This document shows, piece after piece, positions 27,540 through 35,629 of a stretch of 64,000 bases of DNA. Each line of letters starts with the position of its first letter. Position 1 is the first letter of the stretch. The notes beneath the pieces were generated by a model that ran no database searches, had not been told where the DNA came from, and saw nothing but the letters and a program-made list of their open reading frames with translations. Position numbers and translations under genes: made by a program. The DNA comes from JALYZC01 sp963725645 (lineage in GTDB: Bacteria > Actinomycetota > Thermoleophilia > Solirubrobacterales > Solirubrobacteraceae), in the NCBI GenBank assembly GCA_963725645.1, contig CAVRZD010000006.1:1488001-1552000 (forward strand), in the 5' to 3' direction.

Positions 27540-27994
27540 AGCGCCTTCTCGAACCAGTGGGCCGCGTAGGGGTTGCCGTTGTAGTCGGGGACCTCGAGGT
27601 AGCCGAGGGCGCGGTACATGGCCAGGGCCTCTGGCTGGCCCGACGAGGTGTCGAGCACCACGCGGCGGTGGCCCGTCGCCCGCGCCGCGTCCTCCAGCGC
27701 GGCGAGCAGGCGACGGCCGACGCCGCGCCGGCGTGCCGCCGGGGCGACCCACATGCGCTTGATCTCGGCGCCCTCGGGCCGGGTCTTCACGCCGCCACAG
27801 GCGATCGCCTCGCCGTTCACGTAGCCGACGAGGAAGACGCCCGCCGGCGGAGCCATCTCGTCGGCGCCGGCCGGCGCGCCGCGCGCCTCGTCGAACTCGC
27901 CAAGACGAGCGCGCAGGTCGGCCAGGTAGGCGTCGAGTAGCGCCCGTGCGGCCGGCGCGTCGGCCCGCTCGACGCGGAATTCGGGCTCGGACAC
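27536..27994 (-). CDS. GNAT-family N-acetyltransferase
   Basis: This 152-residue protein has the GNAT acetyl-CoA loop AARRRGVGRRLLAALEDAA, preceded by the strand GAEIKRMWVAP and followed by HRRVVLDTSSGQPEALAMYRALGYLEV (motif B). The substrate is unknown. GTG 27992-27994 is the start; the divergent ftsY begins 22 bases away. It overlaps the truncated SRPBCC remnant, which was probably its operon partner. Confidence 0.9.
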   Translation of the reverse strand: MSEPEFRVERADAPAARALLDAYLADLRARLGEFDEARGAPAGADEMAPPAGVFLVGYVNGEAIACGGVKTRPEGAEIKRMWVAPAARRRGVGRRLLAALEDAARATGHRRVVLDTSSGQPEALAMYRALGYLEVPDYNGNPYAAHWFEKAL

Positions 27995-28016
27995 GCTGAT
28001 ATCGTCGCCGATCGCC

Positions 28017-29021
28017 GTGGCCCGCGACTGGCAGGACCTGTTCATCACCGGCGCGGAGCCCGCGGCCGCGACCGAGGCCGGGCCGGCCCGCGAGGAGGAG
28101 CGACGCGGCTTCTTCCGCCGCCTGCGCGACAACATGGCCAAGACGCGCCAGGCGATCTCCGCGGAGGTCTCCTCGACGCTGTTCGACCAGCTCGACGCCG
28201 AGACGTGGGAGCACCTCGAGGAGGCGCTGATCCACGCCGACGTCGGGGCGCGCACCACCGCGCAGGTGGTCGAACGCCTCGAGCGCGAGGTGGAGGCCGG
28301 CGAGGTGGCGGACGGGCCCGCCCTGACGGCCAGGCTGATCGAGCTCCTGGCCGAGCTGGCCACGCCGGCCGCCGACGGCGCCGACCGCATCAGCCTTCTC
28401 GAGCAGCCCACGGTGCTGCTCGTCGTCGGCGTCAACGGCACCGGCAAGACGACCACGATCGGCAAGCTCGCCTGGCATCTGCGCCACACGCTGGACCGCA
28501 CCGTCGTGATCGGTGCGGCCGACACCTTCCGCGCCGCCGCCGTCGAGCAGCTCGAGCAGTGGGCGCAGCGCGCCGGTTGCTCGTTCGTGCGCGGCGCACC
28601 CGACGCCGACCCGGGCGCGGTCGCGTTCGACGCGGTCGCCACCGCTCGGCGGGAGGGGGCGGACGTCGTGATCGTCGACACCGCGGGGCGCCTCCACACC
28701 CAGGACGAGCTCATGGCCGAGCTGGGGAAGGTCGCACGCGTCATCGGCAAGCAGCTTCCGGGCGCTCCGCACGAGACGCTGCTGACCATCGACGCCACGA
28801 CCGGCCAGAACGGCGTGCGCCAGGCGCGCGTGTTCGGCGAGGTGGTACCGGTGTCCGGCATCGTGCTGACGAAGCTCGACGGCACGGCGAAGGGCGGGAT
28901 CGCCCTGGCCATCGCCGGGGAGCTCGGGATCCCGGTGAAGCTGATCGGGGTCGGCGAGGGCCTCGAGGACCTGCGCCCGTTCGAGCCACGGGACTTCGCC
29001 CGCGCGCTGATTGAGGGGTAA
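28017..29021 (+). CDS. ftsY: signal recognition particle receptor FtsY
   Basis: This 334-residue SRP-type GTPase docks SRP-ribosome complexes at the membrane. It has the N domain (FFRRLRDNMAKTRQAI; EEALIHADVG), the P-loop GVNGTGKTTTIGKLA, DTFRAAAVEQL, the Walker B DTAGRLH, TKLDGTAKGG and GVGEGLEDLRPF. The acidic N-terminal A domain is short (about 30 residues). The GTG at 28017 follows a GATATC box. The usual neighbour ffh is 3 kb downstream in the same direction. Confidence 0.96.
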   Translation: MARDWQDLFITGAEPAAATEAGPAREEERRGFFRRLRDNMAKTRQAISAEVSSTLFDQLDAETWEHLEEALIHADVGARTTAQVVERLEREVEAGEVADGPALTARLIELLAELATPAADGADRISLLEQPTVLLVVGVNGTGKTTTIGKLAWHLRHTLDRTVVIGAADTFRAAAVEQLEQWAQRAGCSFVRGAPDADPGAVAFDAVATARREGADVVIVDTAGRLHTQDELMAELGKVARVIGKQLPGAPHETLLTIDATTGQNGVRQARVFGEVVPVSGIVLTKLDGTAKGGIALAIAGELGIPVKLIGVGEGLEDLRPFEPRDFARALIEG

Positions 29022-29034
29022 GCTCGGCGCGCCT

Positions 29035-29466
29035 ATGACCTGGACGGTCTGGATCATCGCCGCCGTCGTGCTCGCCGTCGGGGAGATGCTCACGCTGAGC
29101 TTCTTCCTGGCGCCCTTCGCCGCGGGCGCCCTGCTCGCCGCGCTCGTGTCCGTCGTCGGCGGCGGCCTGATCGCCTCGTGGGCGATCTTCATCATCACCT
29201 CGCTGCTGCTGCTGCTCGTGGTGCGGCCGATCGCGCGCTCGCATCGCAGGCAGCCGTCGCACCTCCGCACGGGCACCGCCGCTCTGATCGGCGGGAAGGG
29301 GACCGTCGTCGAGCGCGTCGCCAACCTCGAGGCGGTCGGGGCGATAAGGCTCGACAACGGCGAGGTGTGGACCGCGCGCGCCTTCGACGAGAACCGGATC
29401 TACGACATCGGCGAGCGCGTGGAGGTTCTCGAGATCCGCGGCGCGACCGCGATGGTCCATGACTGA
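29035..29466 (+). CDS. NfeD-like membrane protein
   Basis: This 143-residue protein has two hydrophobic segments (about 3-45 and 50-67) and a C-terminal OB fold (TGTAALIGGKGTVVERVANLEAVGAIRLDNGEVWTARA, read as one domain). This is the short NfeD1b type that pairs with SPFH proteins in membrane microdomains. The adjacent SPFH gene 39 bases downstream supports the pairing. TAAGCT (29019-29024) ends ten bases before the ATG. Confidence 0.88.
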   Translation: MTWTVWIIAAVVLAVGEMLTLSFFLAPFAAGALLAALVSVVGGGLIASWAIFIITSLLLLLVVRPIARSHRRQPSHLRTGTAALIGGKGTVVERVANLEAVGAIRLDNGEVWTARAFDENRIYDIGERVEVLEIRGATAMVHD

Positions 29467-29505
29467 CCCCAGCGTCCCGCAGAACCCCAACCTCAGGGAG
29501 GACTC

Positions 29506-30417
29506 ATGGCAGGACTGATCGTGCTCATCGTCGTCGCGGTGTTCTTCATCTTCGTGGCCGCGCGGACGGTCCGGATCATTCCGCAGGCGCGCGCCGGGAT
29601 CGTCGAGCGGCTGGGCCGCTACCAGCGCACGCTCACTCCCGGGCTGACGATCCTGATCCCGTTCATGGACCGGCTCAAGCCGCTGATCGACCTGCGCGAG
29701 CAGGTCGTCGCCTTCCAGCCGCAGCCCGTGATCACCGAGGACAACCTCGTCGTCCAGATCGACACCGTCCTCTACTTCACGGTGACCGACGCGAAGTCCG
29801 CGACCTACGAGATCGCCAATCCGCTCCAGGCGATCGAGCAGCTCACCGTCACGACGCTGCGCAACGTGATCGGGAGCATGACCCTCGAGGACACGCTCAC
29901 CTCCCGCGACAACGTCAACCAGCAGCTGCGCGTGGTGCTCGACGAGGCGACCGGCAAGTGGGGGATCCGCGTCAACCGGGTGGAGATCAAGTCGATCGAT
30001 CCGCCGACGACGATCCAGGAGGCGATGGAGAAGCAGATGCGCGCCGAGCGCGACCGCCGCGCCGCGATCCTCAACGCCGAGGGCGTCAAGCAGTCCCAGA
30101 TCCTCACCGCCGAGGGCGAGAAGCAGTCGGCCGTGCTCAAGGCCGAGGGCGCCAAGACCGCGGCGATCCTGCGCGCCGAGGGCGACTCGAAGGCGATCGA
30201 GACCGTGTTCCAGGCGATCCACGACGGCCGGCCCGACCAGGAGCTCCTCAGCTACCAGTACCTCCAGATGCTGCCGCAGCTCGCCCAGGGCCCGGCGAAC
30301 AAGATCTTCGTGATCCCGTCGGAGTTCACCCAGGCGCTGGGGAACATCGGTCAGGCGATCCAGGGCCGCGGGCCCGGCCCGGGCCCCGGGAACGGGCCGG
30401 CCCCGCCGCGCCCGTGA
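29506..30417 (+). CDS. SPFH/stomatin-like protein
   Basis: This 303-residue protein has an N-terminal membrane anchor (2-20), an SPFH domain (IIPQARAGIVERLGRYQRTL to RVEIKSIDPPTTIQEAM) and a coiled coil with repeated AEGxKxxxIL units (about 190-235). A Pro/Gly-rich tail ends the protein. It likely oligomerises into a membrane scaffold with the adjacent NfeD partner. A strong AGGGAGGA ribosome site precedes the ATG. Confidence 0.92.
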   Translation: MAGLIVLIVVAVFFIFVAARTVRIIPQARAGIVERLGRYQRTLTPGLTILIPFMDRLKPLIDLREQVVAFQPQPVITEDNLVVQIDTVLYFTVTDAKSATYEIANPLQAIEQLTVTTLRNVIGSMTLEDTLTSRDNVNQQLRVVLDEATGKWGIRVNRVEIKSIDPPTTIQEAMEKQMRAERDRRAAILNAEGVKQSQILTAEGEKQSAVLKAEGAKTAAILRAEGDSKAIETVFQAIHDGRPDQELLSYQYLQMLPQLAQGPANKIFVIPSEFTQALGNIGQAIQGRGPGPGPGNGPAPPRP

Positions 30418-31073
30418 TGGACCTCCACACCGCGCCGCACCTCGACCGCGCCGGGCTGGTCACGATCGACGTTCAGCGCGACACGCTCGACGGGGCGCCG
30501 CTGGAGATCCCTGGCACCTCGGCGGCGCTGCCCGCGATGACGGCGTTGGCCGCGGCCTTCCGCTCCGCCGGACGGCCGATCGTGCACGTCGTGCGCCTCT
30601 ACCGCGAGGACGGCAGCAACGTCGACCTCTGCCGCCGGGGGCAGGTCGAGGCGGGTGCGCGCATCCTGGCGCCGGGAGACGAGGGGGCCGACCCGGCGCC
30701 GGGCCTGGCTCCCGACGGCGCGCCCGCCCTGGACGCCGAGGCGCTGCTGACCGGCGAGCTCCAGCCGCTCGGCCCGGCGGAATGGGCGATGTACAAGCCG
30801 CGCTGGGGCGCGTTCTACGAGACACCGCTCGAGGGCCACCTCCGTGGCCTCGGAGTGGACACGCTCGCCTTCTGCGGCGCGAACTTCCCCAACTGCCCGC
30901 GCACGTCGATCTACGAGGCCAGCGAGCGCGACTTCCGCATCGTGGTGGCCGTCGACGCCGTGTCGGGCCTGTACGACCGCGGGCGCGAGGAGCTGGCGGC
31001 GATCGGGGTGACGCTGCAGGCGGCGGACGAGATCATCGCCGCGCTCGGCATCGCGGCGCCCGCCGAGCGCTAG
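30417..31073 (+). CDS. cysteine hydrolase (isochorismatase-like)
   Basis: This 218-residue enzyme has the family triad: Asp18 in VTIDVQRDT, Lys in YKPRWGAFYET and Cys in FCGANFPNCPRTSIYEA. Members hydrolyse isochorismate, nicotinamide or N-carbamoyl compounds; the substrate cannot be read. The ATG overlaps the SPFH stop (TGATG), so it is co-translated. Its placement between SPFH and ffh is not one I recognise as conserved. Confidence 0.85.
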   Translation: MDLHTAPHLDRAGLVTIDVQRDTLDGAPLEIPGTSAALPAMTALAAAFRSAGRPIVHVVRLYREDGSNVDLCRRGQVEAGARILAPGDEGADPAPGLAPDGAPALDAEALLTGELQPLGPAEWAMYKPRWGAFYETPLEGHLRGLGVDTLAFCGANFPNCPRTSIYEASERDFRIVVAVDAVSGLYDRGREELAAIGVTLQAADEIIAALGIAAPAER

Positions 31074-31084
31074 CCTGGGCGCCC

Positions 31085-32422
31085 GTGTTCGACTCTCTCT
31101 CCGAGAAGCTCCAGGAGACCCTGACCGACGTCCGCCAGCGCGGCACGCTGACCGAGGACGACGTCGACAAGGTCATGCGCGAGATCCGGCTCGCCCTCCT
31201 GGAGGCCGACGTCAACTTCAGGGTGGTCAAGTCGTTCACGGCCGCGGTCAAGGAGCGCTGCCTGACCGAGGAGGTCATCGGCCACCTCAATCCCGGCCAG
31301 CAGGTGATCAAGATCGTCGACGAGGAGCTGACCGCGCTGATGGGCGGCGCCGGCGCGGGGATCACGTTCTCGCCGCGGCCCCCGACCGTGATCCTGATGG
31401 CCGGGCTGCAGGGCTCGGGCAAGACGACCGCGACGGCGAAGCTCGCGCGGCACCTGCACGCCGAGCACGGGTCGTCCGTGGCCGTGGCCGCCTGCGACGT
31501 CTACCGGCCGGCCGCCGTCGAGCAGCTCGTGAAGGTCGGCGCCCAGGCCGGCGCCGACGTCTACGAGCGCGGGACGGACGCGAACCCGGTCGAGATCGCC
31601 ATCTGGGCGCGCGACCGCGCGGCCGAGCAGGGGAAGGACGTGCTGATCGTGGACACGTCCGGGCGCCTCCACGTCGACAAGGAGCTGATGGACGAGCTGG
31701 CCGCGATCAAGACGGCGATCACGCCGCACTCCGTCCTGCTCGTGGTCGACGCGATGACGGGTCAGGACGCGGTCAACGTGGCCCAGGAGTTCGGCGCGGT
31801 CGCCCCGTTCGACGGCGTGGTGATGACCAAGCTCGACGGCGACGCCCGCGGCGGCGCCGCCCTCTCCGTCAAGGCGGTCACCGGTAAGCCGATCATGTTC
31901 GCCTCGACCGGCGAGAAGCTCGACCAGTTCGAGCGCTTCCACCCCGACCGGATGGCCCAGCGGATCCTCGGCATGGGCGACGTGCTCACGTTCATCGAGA
32001 AGGCCGAGGCGCAGGTGGACGCCGAGGAGGCCGCCGAGATGGAGCGCAAGCTGCGCAGGGCGGAGTTCAGCCTCGAGGACTTCCTCAGCCAGATGAAGCA
32101 GGTCCGCCGCATGGGCCCGCTGACGAACCTGCTCGGCATGATTCCCGGGATGGCGGGCGCGAAGGAGCTGCGCGGCCTGAAGATCGACGAGCGCGAGCTC
32201 GACCGGATCGAGGCGATCATCCTGTCGATGACGCCCGAGGAGCGCCGCCACCCGGAGCTGATCAAGGGCTCGCGGCGGCTGCGGATCGCACGCGGGTCGG
32301 GCACCAACGTGCAGGCCGTCAACCAGCTCGTCAAGCAGTTCCACCAGATGCGCAAGCTGATGAAGCGGCTGGGGGAGGGAAAGATGCCCGACCTCGGCGC
32401 CCTCATGCGCCAAGCTCGCTGA
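31085..32422 (+). CDS. ffh: signal recognition particle protein Ffh
   Basis: This 445-residue GTPase carries the N domain (FDSLSEKLQETLTDVRQRG), the P-loop GLQGSGKTTATAKLA, DVYRPAAVEQL, DTSGRLH, TKLDGDARGG and a methionine-rich M domain (QMKQVRRMGPLTNLLGMIPGM; RIARGSGTNVQAVNQLVKQF) that binds 4.5S RNA and signal peptides. The GTG at 31085 follows TAGCCT (31071-31076) by eight bases. Ffh is usually followed directly by rpsP, but here an 826-base insertion intervenes. Confidence 0.97.
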   Translation: MFDSLSEKLQETLTDVRQRGTLTEDDVDKVMREIRLALLEADVNFRVVKSFTAAVKERCLTEEVIGHLNPGQQVIKIVDEELTALMGGAGAGITFSPRPPTVILMAGLQGSGKTTATAKLARHLHAEHGSSVAVAACDVYRPAAVEQLVKVGAQAGADVYERGTDANPVEIAIWARDRAAEQGKDVLIVDTSGRLHVDKELMDELAAIKTAITPHSVLLVVDAMTGQDAVNVAQEFGAVAPFDGVVMTKLDGDARGGAALSVKAVTGKPIMFASTGEKLDQFERFHPDRMAQRILGMGDVLTFIEKAEAQVDAEEAAEMERKLRRAEFSLEDFLSQMKQVRRMGPLTNLLGMIPGMAGAKELRGLKIDERELDRIEAIILSMTPEERRHPELIKGSRRLRIARGSGTNVQAVNQLVKQFHQMRKLMKRLGEGKMPDLGALMRQAR

Positions 32423-32447
32423 GGGCTTGCAGCCGGCGCCGTGGTGG

Positions 32448-32543
32448 GCGCCGTTCGGCATCCCCTCGTTCCGGGGGGCGGGCATCGCTTCGCGATGGCC
32501 CGCCTTTGGTTTACCCCTCCACGAGGGCATGGCCGAACGGCGC
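32448..32543 (+). repeat. palindromic repeat B, copy 1
   Basis: This 96-base element is bounded by a perfect 12-base inverted repeat (GCGCCGTTCGGC / GCCGAACGGCGC). The stem continues with CCCTCGT/ACGAGGG. An inner hairpin, GGCGGGC-ATCGC-TTC-GCGAT-GGCCCGCC, sits inside. It lies just after ffh. Copy 2, in opposite orientation, is at 33078-33175. Confidence 0.85.
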
Positions 32544-32555
32544 TCCTTGCCGCAT

Positions 32556-32600
32556 CGTGGGACGAGTTATGCATCGTGGCGGTGCATTTCTCGTCCCACG
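32556..32600 (+). other. strong hairpin between ffh and the island gene
   Basis: CGTGGGACGAG (32556-32566) and CTCGTCCCACG (32590-32600) form a perfect 11-base stem around an AT-richer loop with a TGCA...TGCA inner pairing. There is no T-tract. It could end ffh transcription or belong to the mobile island. The rest of 32423-32740 outside this hairpin and repeat B shows no gene. Confidence 0.5.
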
Positions 32601-32740
32601 TCGAGATGCCGCAGCGTGCCAGCGCGATATGTCGGGCACCTTCGCTGAGCCAAGAATTGCCGCCGGAACCGCGGTGCGCCTCGTCAGAACTATTCGAACC
32701 CAACCGCCCGGGTTGGGTCCGCTTCGTGCACGATGTGGGC

Positions 32741-32944
32741 ATGGCGGATGTACGCCGGGAAGATTTCGTCGTGGACGTGTGGCACGCCGCGCCTGGTGGG
32801 CCCCGAAGCGTCGCCGTCAAGGTGACTCACGTCCGGACCGGGTGGACCGAGTTCGAGGACTCGCACCCGACGGAGAAGGAGAACCGCGAAGCGGCGTGGG
32901 ACAGATTGATTGGGCGGCTACGTCAGCGCGACGACAGCGACTAA
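32741..32944 (+). CDS. 67-residue protein resembling the C-terminal part of a class I release factor
   Basis: The ATG at 32741 gives MADVRREDFVVDVWHAAPGG, then VKVTHVRTGWTEF and a charged helix ENREAAWDRLIGRLRQ. The pattern VTH-x2-TG-x(n)-N-R-E-x-A-x3-L-x2-RL is what follows the GGQ loop in RF1/RF2-type proteins. The GGQ itself is absent, so it cannot be a working hydrolase. It lies between two inverted copies of repeat B in a stretch with lower GC than its neighbours. Function unknown; the family link is an inference from pattern only. Confidence 0.45.
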   Translation: MADVRREDFVVDVWHAAPGGPRSVAVKVTHVRTGWTEFEDSHPTEKENREAAWDRLIGRLRQRDDSD

Positions 32945-33077
32945 CTACGGCTTACGGCCTTCTTTGTGCGCGGCTTGCCCGGGCGCGTCGTCGCCGCGCA
33001 ACTCGTTGACGGAGCTAACCGTTCATGTCGGGGCGCATCGCTGAGTAAGCCGTGCCTGCATGGCCAGACATCGAGTA

Positions 33078-33175
33078 GCGCCGGTCGGTCATCGCCCTCG
33101 TGGAGCAGTCAACAAAAGGAGGGCCATCGCGGAGCGATGCCCGACTCGCGGAACGAGGGCGATACCGACCGGCGC
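33078..33175 (-). repeat. palindromic repeat B, copy 2 (inverted)
   Basis: This 98-base element is bounded by a perfect 12-base inverted repeat (GCGCCGGTCGGT / ACCGACCGGCGC). Read on the minus strand it aligns over its whole length with copy 1. Stem positions 7 and 12 differ from copy 1 on both arms in a pairing-preserving way, and a one-base insertion is matched on both arms. Outside this repeat, 32945-33248 holds no gene I can support. Confidence 0.85.
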
Positions 33176-33232
33176 CCCACCGCGCCGCCGAGGTCCCTGT
33201 CGTTCGCGCGCCCGCAGTCGCCAAGGCTCCGC

Positions 33233-33238
33233 TACCCT
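33233..33238 (+). promoter_or_regulatory. putative -10 box (TACCCT) of rpsP
   Basis: TACCCT ends ten bases before the rpsP ATG. A separate promoter is expected because the island separates rpsP from ffh. No clear -35 box is seen. Confidence 0.35.
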
Positions 33239-33248
33239 TCTCGGCCGC

Positions 33249-33503
33249 ATGTCCGTCCGTCTCAGGCTCACCCGCGTCGGCGGGAAGAAGGATCCGATCT
33301 GGCGCGTCGTCGTCGCCGATCAGCGCTCGCCGCGCGACGGCCGCGTGATCGAGACCGTCGGCCGCTACAACCCGCAGACCGACCCGTCCACGGTGTCGCT
33401 CGAGGAGGACCGTGTGCGCGCCTGGCTGGCGCGCGGCGCCCAGCCGACTCCCACCGTGCGCAAGCTGCTCAAGATCCAGGGCATCGAGCCCTCCGGGCGG
33501 TAG
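33249..33503 (+). CDS. rpsP: 30S ribosomal protein S16
   Basis: This 84-residue protein has the S16 signature MSVRLRLTRVGGKKDPIWRVVVADQRSPRDGR and IETVGRYNP. It is of normal length. The ATG at 33249 gives the canonical N-terminus. It opens the conserved cluster rpsP-khpA-rimM-trmD-rplS. Confidence 0.98.
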   Translation: MSVRLRLTRVGGKKDPIWRVVVADQRSPRDGRVIETVGRYNPQTDPSTVSLEEDRVRAWLARGAQPTPTVRKLLKIQGIEPSGR

Positions 33504-33533
33504 CGACACCGCTGGCCGGCGGGGGGCCGCGCG

Positions 33534-33767
33534 ATGAAGGAGCTGCTCGAGTACCTCGCCAGGGCGCTCGTCGAGGAGCCCGACGCCGTCGAGGTCGAGC
33601 AGTTCGAGGAGGACGACGGCACCGTCGTGCTCGAGCTGTCGGTCGCGGACGACGACTACGGCAAGGTGATCGGGCGCGGCGGCCGGACGGCCGCGGCGCT
33701 GCGCACGGTCGTGAAGGCCGCCGCGGTGAAGGAGAACCGCCGTGTCCTCGTCGACATCGTCGACTGA
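33534..33767 (+). CDS. khpA: KH-domain RNA-binding protein KhpA
   Basis: This 77-residue, single KH domain has the GxxG loop in YGKVIGRGGRTAAALRTVV. KhpA binds RNA with KhpB and affects cell division and elongation in Gram-positives. It overlaps rimM by 26 bases, ensuring coupled translation. Confidence 0.95.
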   Translation: MKELLEYLARALVEEPDAVEVEQFEEDDGTVVLELSVADDDYGKVIGRGGRTAAALRTVVKAAAVKENRRVLVDIVD

Positions 33768-34257
33768 CGGCCCCGAGGGCATCGTGGTCGGCCGCGTCGG
33801 GCGGCCCCACGGCCTCGACGGCTCGTTCCACGTGACCCGTCCGCGCGGCGAGCTGCTGGCCGCGGGCGCGGTCGTCGACGTTGCCGGCGCGTCCCGGGAG
33901 GTGATCCGCCGGGCGGGCACCGACGAACGGCCGATCGTCCGGCTGGCCGGTTGCGACGACCGCGACGCCGCGGAGGCGTTGCGCGGGGAGGAGCTGCGGG
34001 TGGCGCGCGCCGACGCGGCGGCGCTCGAGGAGGGCGAATTCTGGGCGGAGGAGCTCGAGGGGTGCGAGGTCCGCGACGGGACGGCGGTGGTGGGCGTGGT
34101 GCGCCGGCTGGTCGCGCTGCCCTCGTGCGAGGCGCTGGAGGTCGCCCGCGAGGGAGACGCGGACCTGCTCGTGCCGCTGGTCCACGACGCGGTGCGCGCC
34201 GTGGATCCCGCCGCCCGCCGGATCGACGTCGATCTGCGCTTCCTCGGCGCAACCTGA
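33742..34257 (+). CDS. rimM: ribosome maturation factor RimM
   Basis: This 171-residue protein has the RimM N-domain (IVVGRVGRPHGLDGSFHV) and the PRC-barrel (EFWAEELEGCEVRD to VDLRFL). It assists 30S head assembly near S19. The GTG at 33742 lies within khpA. Its stop overlaps the trmD ATG (TGATG). Confidence 0.95.
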   Translation: MSSSTSSTDGPEGIVVGRVGRPHGLDGSFHVTRPRGELLAAGAVVDVAGASREVIRRAGTDERPIVRLAGCDDRDAAEALRGEELRVARADAAALEEGEFWAEELEGCEVRDGTAVVGVVRRLVALPSCEALEVAREGDADLLVPLVHDAVRAVDPAARRIDVDLRFLGAT

Positions 34258-34970
34258 TGGACGTCGACGTCTTCACGCTGTTCCCGGAGGCCTTCGACTG
34301 GTTCGTCGGGCAACGCCACGTTCGCAACGCCGTCGCCAACGGGCTGCGGCTGGACTGCGTCTCCTATCGCGACCACACGCCGCTCTCGGGCGGCCAGGTC
34401 GACGACACGCCGTTCGGAGGAGGAGCCGGGATGGTCCTCCGGGTGGACGTCGTCGATGCGGCGCTGCGCGCCCGCTACGGCCGCGACCCCGTCGAGCTCC
34501 ACGGGGGCTCCGCCGGCGAAGCCGGTGGACGGCGGTTCGTCGCCCTGACCCCCGGCGGGCGGCTGCTCGACGACGAGCTGGCCTCGGAGTTGGCGGCCGA
34601 ACGGGCCCTGACGCTGCTGTGCGGCCGCTACGAGGGCTTCGACGAGCGAATCGTCGAGCACCTGGCGACGGACGCCGTGTCGATCGGGCGCTACGTGCTC
34701 TCGGGAGGCGAACTGGCGGCGATGGTGCTCTGCGACGCGGTGATCCGCAAGCTGCCCGGCGCCCTCGGCGACGAGTCCTCCGCGGTAGAGGAGTCCTTCA
34801 GCCCGGCGCTCGAGGGCGCGCCCGAGTACCCGCACTACACCCGACCGGCCGAATACCGGGGCTGGGCGGTGCCGGAGGTGCTCCTGTCCGGACACCACGC
34901 CCGCATCCGCGAGTGGCGGCTCGAGCAGGCCCGACGCCGGGGGAGCGGGGAGGCGAAACCGCTACGATAG
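34257..34970 (+). CDS. trmD: tRNA (guanine37-N1)-methyltransferase
   Basis: This 237-residue SPOUT enzyme methylates G37 of tRNAs and prevents +1 frameshifting. Start MDVDVFTLFPEAFDWF, TPFGGGAGMVLR, LLCGRYEGFDERIVEH and the knot SIGRYVLSGGELAAM are intact. The C-terminal domain ends with LLSGHHARIREWRLEQA, as expected. Confidence 0.98.
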   Translation: MDVDVFTLFPEAFDWFVGQRHVRNAVANGLRLDCVSYRDHTPLSGGQVDDTPFGGGAGMVLRVDVVDAALRARYGRDPVELHGGSAGEAGGRRFVALTPGGRLLDDELASELAAERALTLLCGRYEGFDERIVEHLATDAVSIGRYVLSGGELAAMVLCDAVIRKLPGALGDESSAVEESFSPALEGAPEYPHYTRPAEYRGWAVPEVLLSGHHARIREWRLEQARRRGSGEAKPLR

Positions 34971-35011
34971 GCGCCCGCGCCGGGCGGTGTGCCCCGCGCT
35001 CTCTTTTTGCC

Positions 35012-35629
35012 ATGAGCAGCGTGATCGAAAGCCTCGAGCGCGCGCAACTGCGCCGCGTCCCGGACTTCGCCCCGGGCGACCGCGTGCGCGTGCATTTCCA
35101 GGTGGTCGAGGGTTCGCGCCGCCGCACCCAGGTGTTCGAAGGCGTGGTGCTCAAGCGCCAGGGGCACGGAGTGCGGGAGACGTTCACGGTCCGCAAGCAG
35201 TCCTTCGGCGTGGGCGTGGAGCGCACGTTTCCGGTCCACTCGCCGAAGATCGAGCGCATCGAGATCGCCGCCCGCGGCGACGTCCGGCGCGCCAAGCTCT
35301 ACTACCTGCGCGAGCGGGTCGGCAAGCGCGCCCGCGTGCGCGAGCGCCGGGCCGCGGGAGCCGAGGAGGTCGTCGAGGGCGGGTTGCTGCACGTCCCCGA
35401 GGAGCCTCCGCCGGCGGAGGGTGAGATGCCGTCCGACGACGAGGCGCCGCGCGAGGGCGAGGCCGAGGCGGCCGTCGAGGCCGCGGCGGAGGCCGAGCAG
35501 GCCGAGGCCGAGGCCGACGCCGGGAAGGCCGAGGGTGAGGCCGAAGGCGAGAGCGCAGCGCCCGAGCAACCCGCGGACGACGCCGCCGGGGAAGCGGCGC
35601 CGGCCGACGGTGATGGCGAGCGCGAGTGA
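35012..35629 (+). CDS. rplS: 50S ribosomal protein L19 with long acidic tail
   Basis: The first 115 residues are canonical L19 (VPDFAPGDRVRVHFQVVEGSRRRTQVFEGVVL and RKQSFGVGVERTFPVHSPKIERIE). About 90 further residues form an extremely acidic Glu/Ala/Asp repeat tail that ordinary L19 lacks. The ATG at 35012 gives the standard N-terminus. TACGAT just before the trmD stop may act as a -10 box. The stop overlaps the lepB GTG. Confidence 0.95.
   Translation: MSSVIESLERAQLRRVPDFAPGDRVRVHFQVVEGSRRRTQVFEGVVLKRQGHGVRETFTVRKQSFGVGVERTFPVHSPKIERIEIAARGDVRRAKLYYLRERVGKRARVRERRAAGAEEVVEGGLLHVPEEPPPAEGEMPSDDEAPREGEAEAAVEAAAEAEQAEAEADAGKAEGEAEGESAAPEQPADDAAGEAAPADGDGERE

Noticed and set aside
32448..33175. 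Insertion sequence or composite transposon
   Set aside because: No transposase gene and no target duplication is visible between or around the two repeats; at most a non-autonomous element.
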